Part shown: one piece after another, positions 5,922 to 6,142 of the stretch
Layout: each line of letters begins with the position of its first letter
How positions within the stretch are numbered: position 1 is the first letter of the stretch
Source of the DNA: an uncultured Actinomycetes bacterium
Lineage (GTDB): Bacteria > Actinomycetota > Actinomycetes > S36-B12 > UBA5976
Reading direction: 5' to 3'
Assembly (NCBI GenBank): GCA_903951185.1
Contig: CAJBBC010000134.1
Span: 1 to 6,142 of the forward strand
DNA: 6,142 bases
Notes under the pieces: generated by a model
What the model was told of the DNA's origin: nothing
Databases searched by the model: none
The model's input: the letters and a program-made list of their open reading frames with translations, nothing else
Program-made: the position numbers and the translations under genes

Positions 5922-5968
5922 TACGGCTTGTTGTTTTAATTAAACAACTGAAAATGTCTTACGGCTTG
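5922..5968. repeat. Direct repeats flanking an AT-rich dyad at the clgR 3' end
   Basis: TACGGCTTG occurs at 5922-5930 and again at 5960-5968. Between them is a perfect 7-base inverted repeat, GTTGTTT / AAACAAC (5930-5936 and 5942-5948), around a 5-base centre that includes the clgR stop. An 8-base palindrome ACAATTGT sits at 5915-5922. No T-tract follows on the minus strand. This could be a regulatory site or 3'-end structure between clgR and the secreted-protein gene; the role is unknown. Confidence 0.4.
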
Positions 5969-6142
5969 AAATAGTTAGTTCGCGTAAAGCAATTTCTTGC
6001 GCTACTCCAGCTAGTAATTCGGATAGTGGAGTTTCAAGTGCACCGGAAATTGAAGCTAGTAATTCCGAAGAGGCTTCTTTTTGGCCGCGTTCTACTTCAC
6101 TTAAGTAACCAAGGGAAACTTGCGCTGCTACTGAAACTTGGC
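5940..6142 (-). CDS. clgR: ClgR-like XRE-family transcriptional regulator, C-terminal part
   Basis: The frame is open from the window edge to a TAA at 5940-5942, giving the last 66 residues. It carries the second half of an XRE/Cro-type helix-turn-helix: QVSVAAQVSLGYLSEVERG, then QKEASSELLASISGALETPL. This closely matches the recognition-helix region of ClgR, the actinobacterial activator of clp protease genes and, in some species, of recX and other stress genes. A C-terminal helix and a hydrophobic end (FSVV) follow. ClgR is known as a ClpP substrate in related organisms with C-terminal recognition, so the nonpolar tail could serve that role; this is inference. A 12-base direct repeat (6009-6020 and 6054-6065, 15 codons apart) encodes two SELLA segments. 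The N-terminus and promoter lie outside the window. Position upstream of recA agrees with the actinobacterial gene order. Confidence 0.85.
   Translation of the reverse strand, partial: QVSVAAQVSLGYLSEVERGQKEASSELLASISGALETPLSELLAGVAQEIALRELTISSRKTFSVV

Noticed and set aside
1..6142. Mobile element, CRISPR, tRNA or rRNA genes, or a novel multi-gene defence-like system
   Set aside because: Conserved housekeeping genes with tight spacing fill the window. I saw no transposase, repeat-spacer pattern, cloverleaf or toxin-antitoxin pair.

Overview
The window reads as a chromosomal housekeeping segment from a low- to mid-GC actinobacterium. GC is in the 40s by eye on sampled rows, not computed. All genes lie on the minus strand. 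In transcription order they are clgR (partial), an unrecognised secreted protein, a DUF3046 protein, recA, recX, miaB, miaA and dapF (partial). From memory, clgR/DUF3046-recA-recX-miaB-miaA-dapF is a typical actinobacterial order. DUF3046 and ClgR are actinobacterial families, and the recA promoter region carries a Gram-positive/mycobacterial-type LexA box. The modest GC and compact spacing suggest an aquatic, streamlined lineage (for example acI/Nanopelagicales-like). That placement is inference.

Layout from high to low coordinates: the C-terminal part of a ClgR-like XRE regulator (5940-6142); a 280-residue exported protein of unknown function with a clear signal peptide and a strong Shine-Dalgarno sequence (5057-5899); the small DUF3046 protein (4828-5022); a 249-base control region (4579-4827); recA (3463-4578); recX (2860-3432); miaB (1387-2850); miaA (485-1387); and the first 152 codons of dapF (1-457). 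Apart from the recA control region, gaps are 40 bases or less. miaB and miaA overlap by one base (TAGTG).

Functionally there are two blocks. RecA and RecX are the recombinase and its modulator, probably transcribed from a damage-responsive control region. That region contains a full-consensus LexA box about 185 bases upstream of recA and, close to the start codon, a good match to the LexA-independent RecA-NDp (PafBC-type) promoter. MiaA and MiaB act in sequence on adenosine 37 of tRNAs that read UNN codons: prenylation to i6A, then methylthiolation to ms2i6A. DapF belongs to lysine/peptidoglycan (meso-DAP) biosynthesis.

I found no mobile element, CRISPR array, tRNA or rRNA, and no convincing plus-strand gene. 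There is no obvious new multi-gene system. The points most worth a second look are the dual promoter architecture of recA, a nested hairpin inside the 5' end of recX, palindromes around the recA promoters, and the unidentified secreted protein between clgR and the recA cluster.
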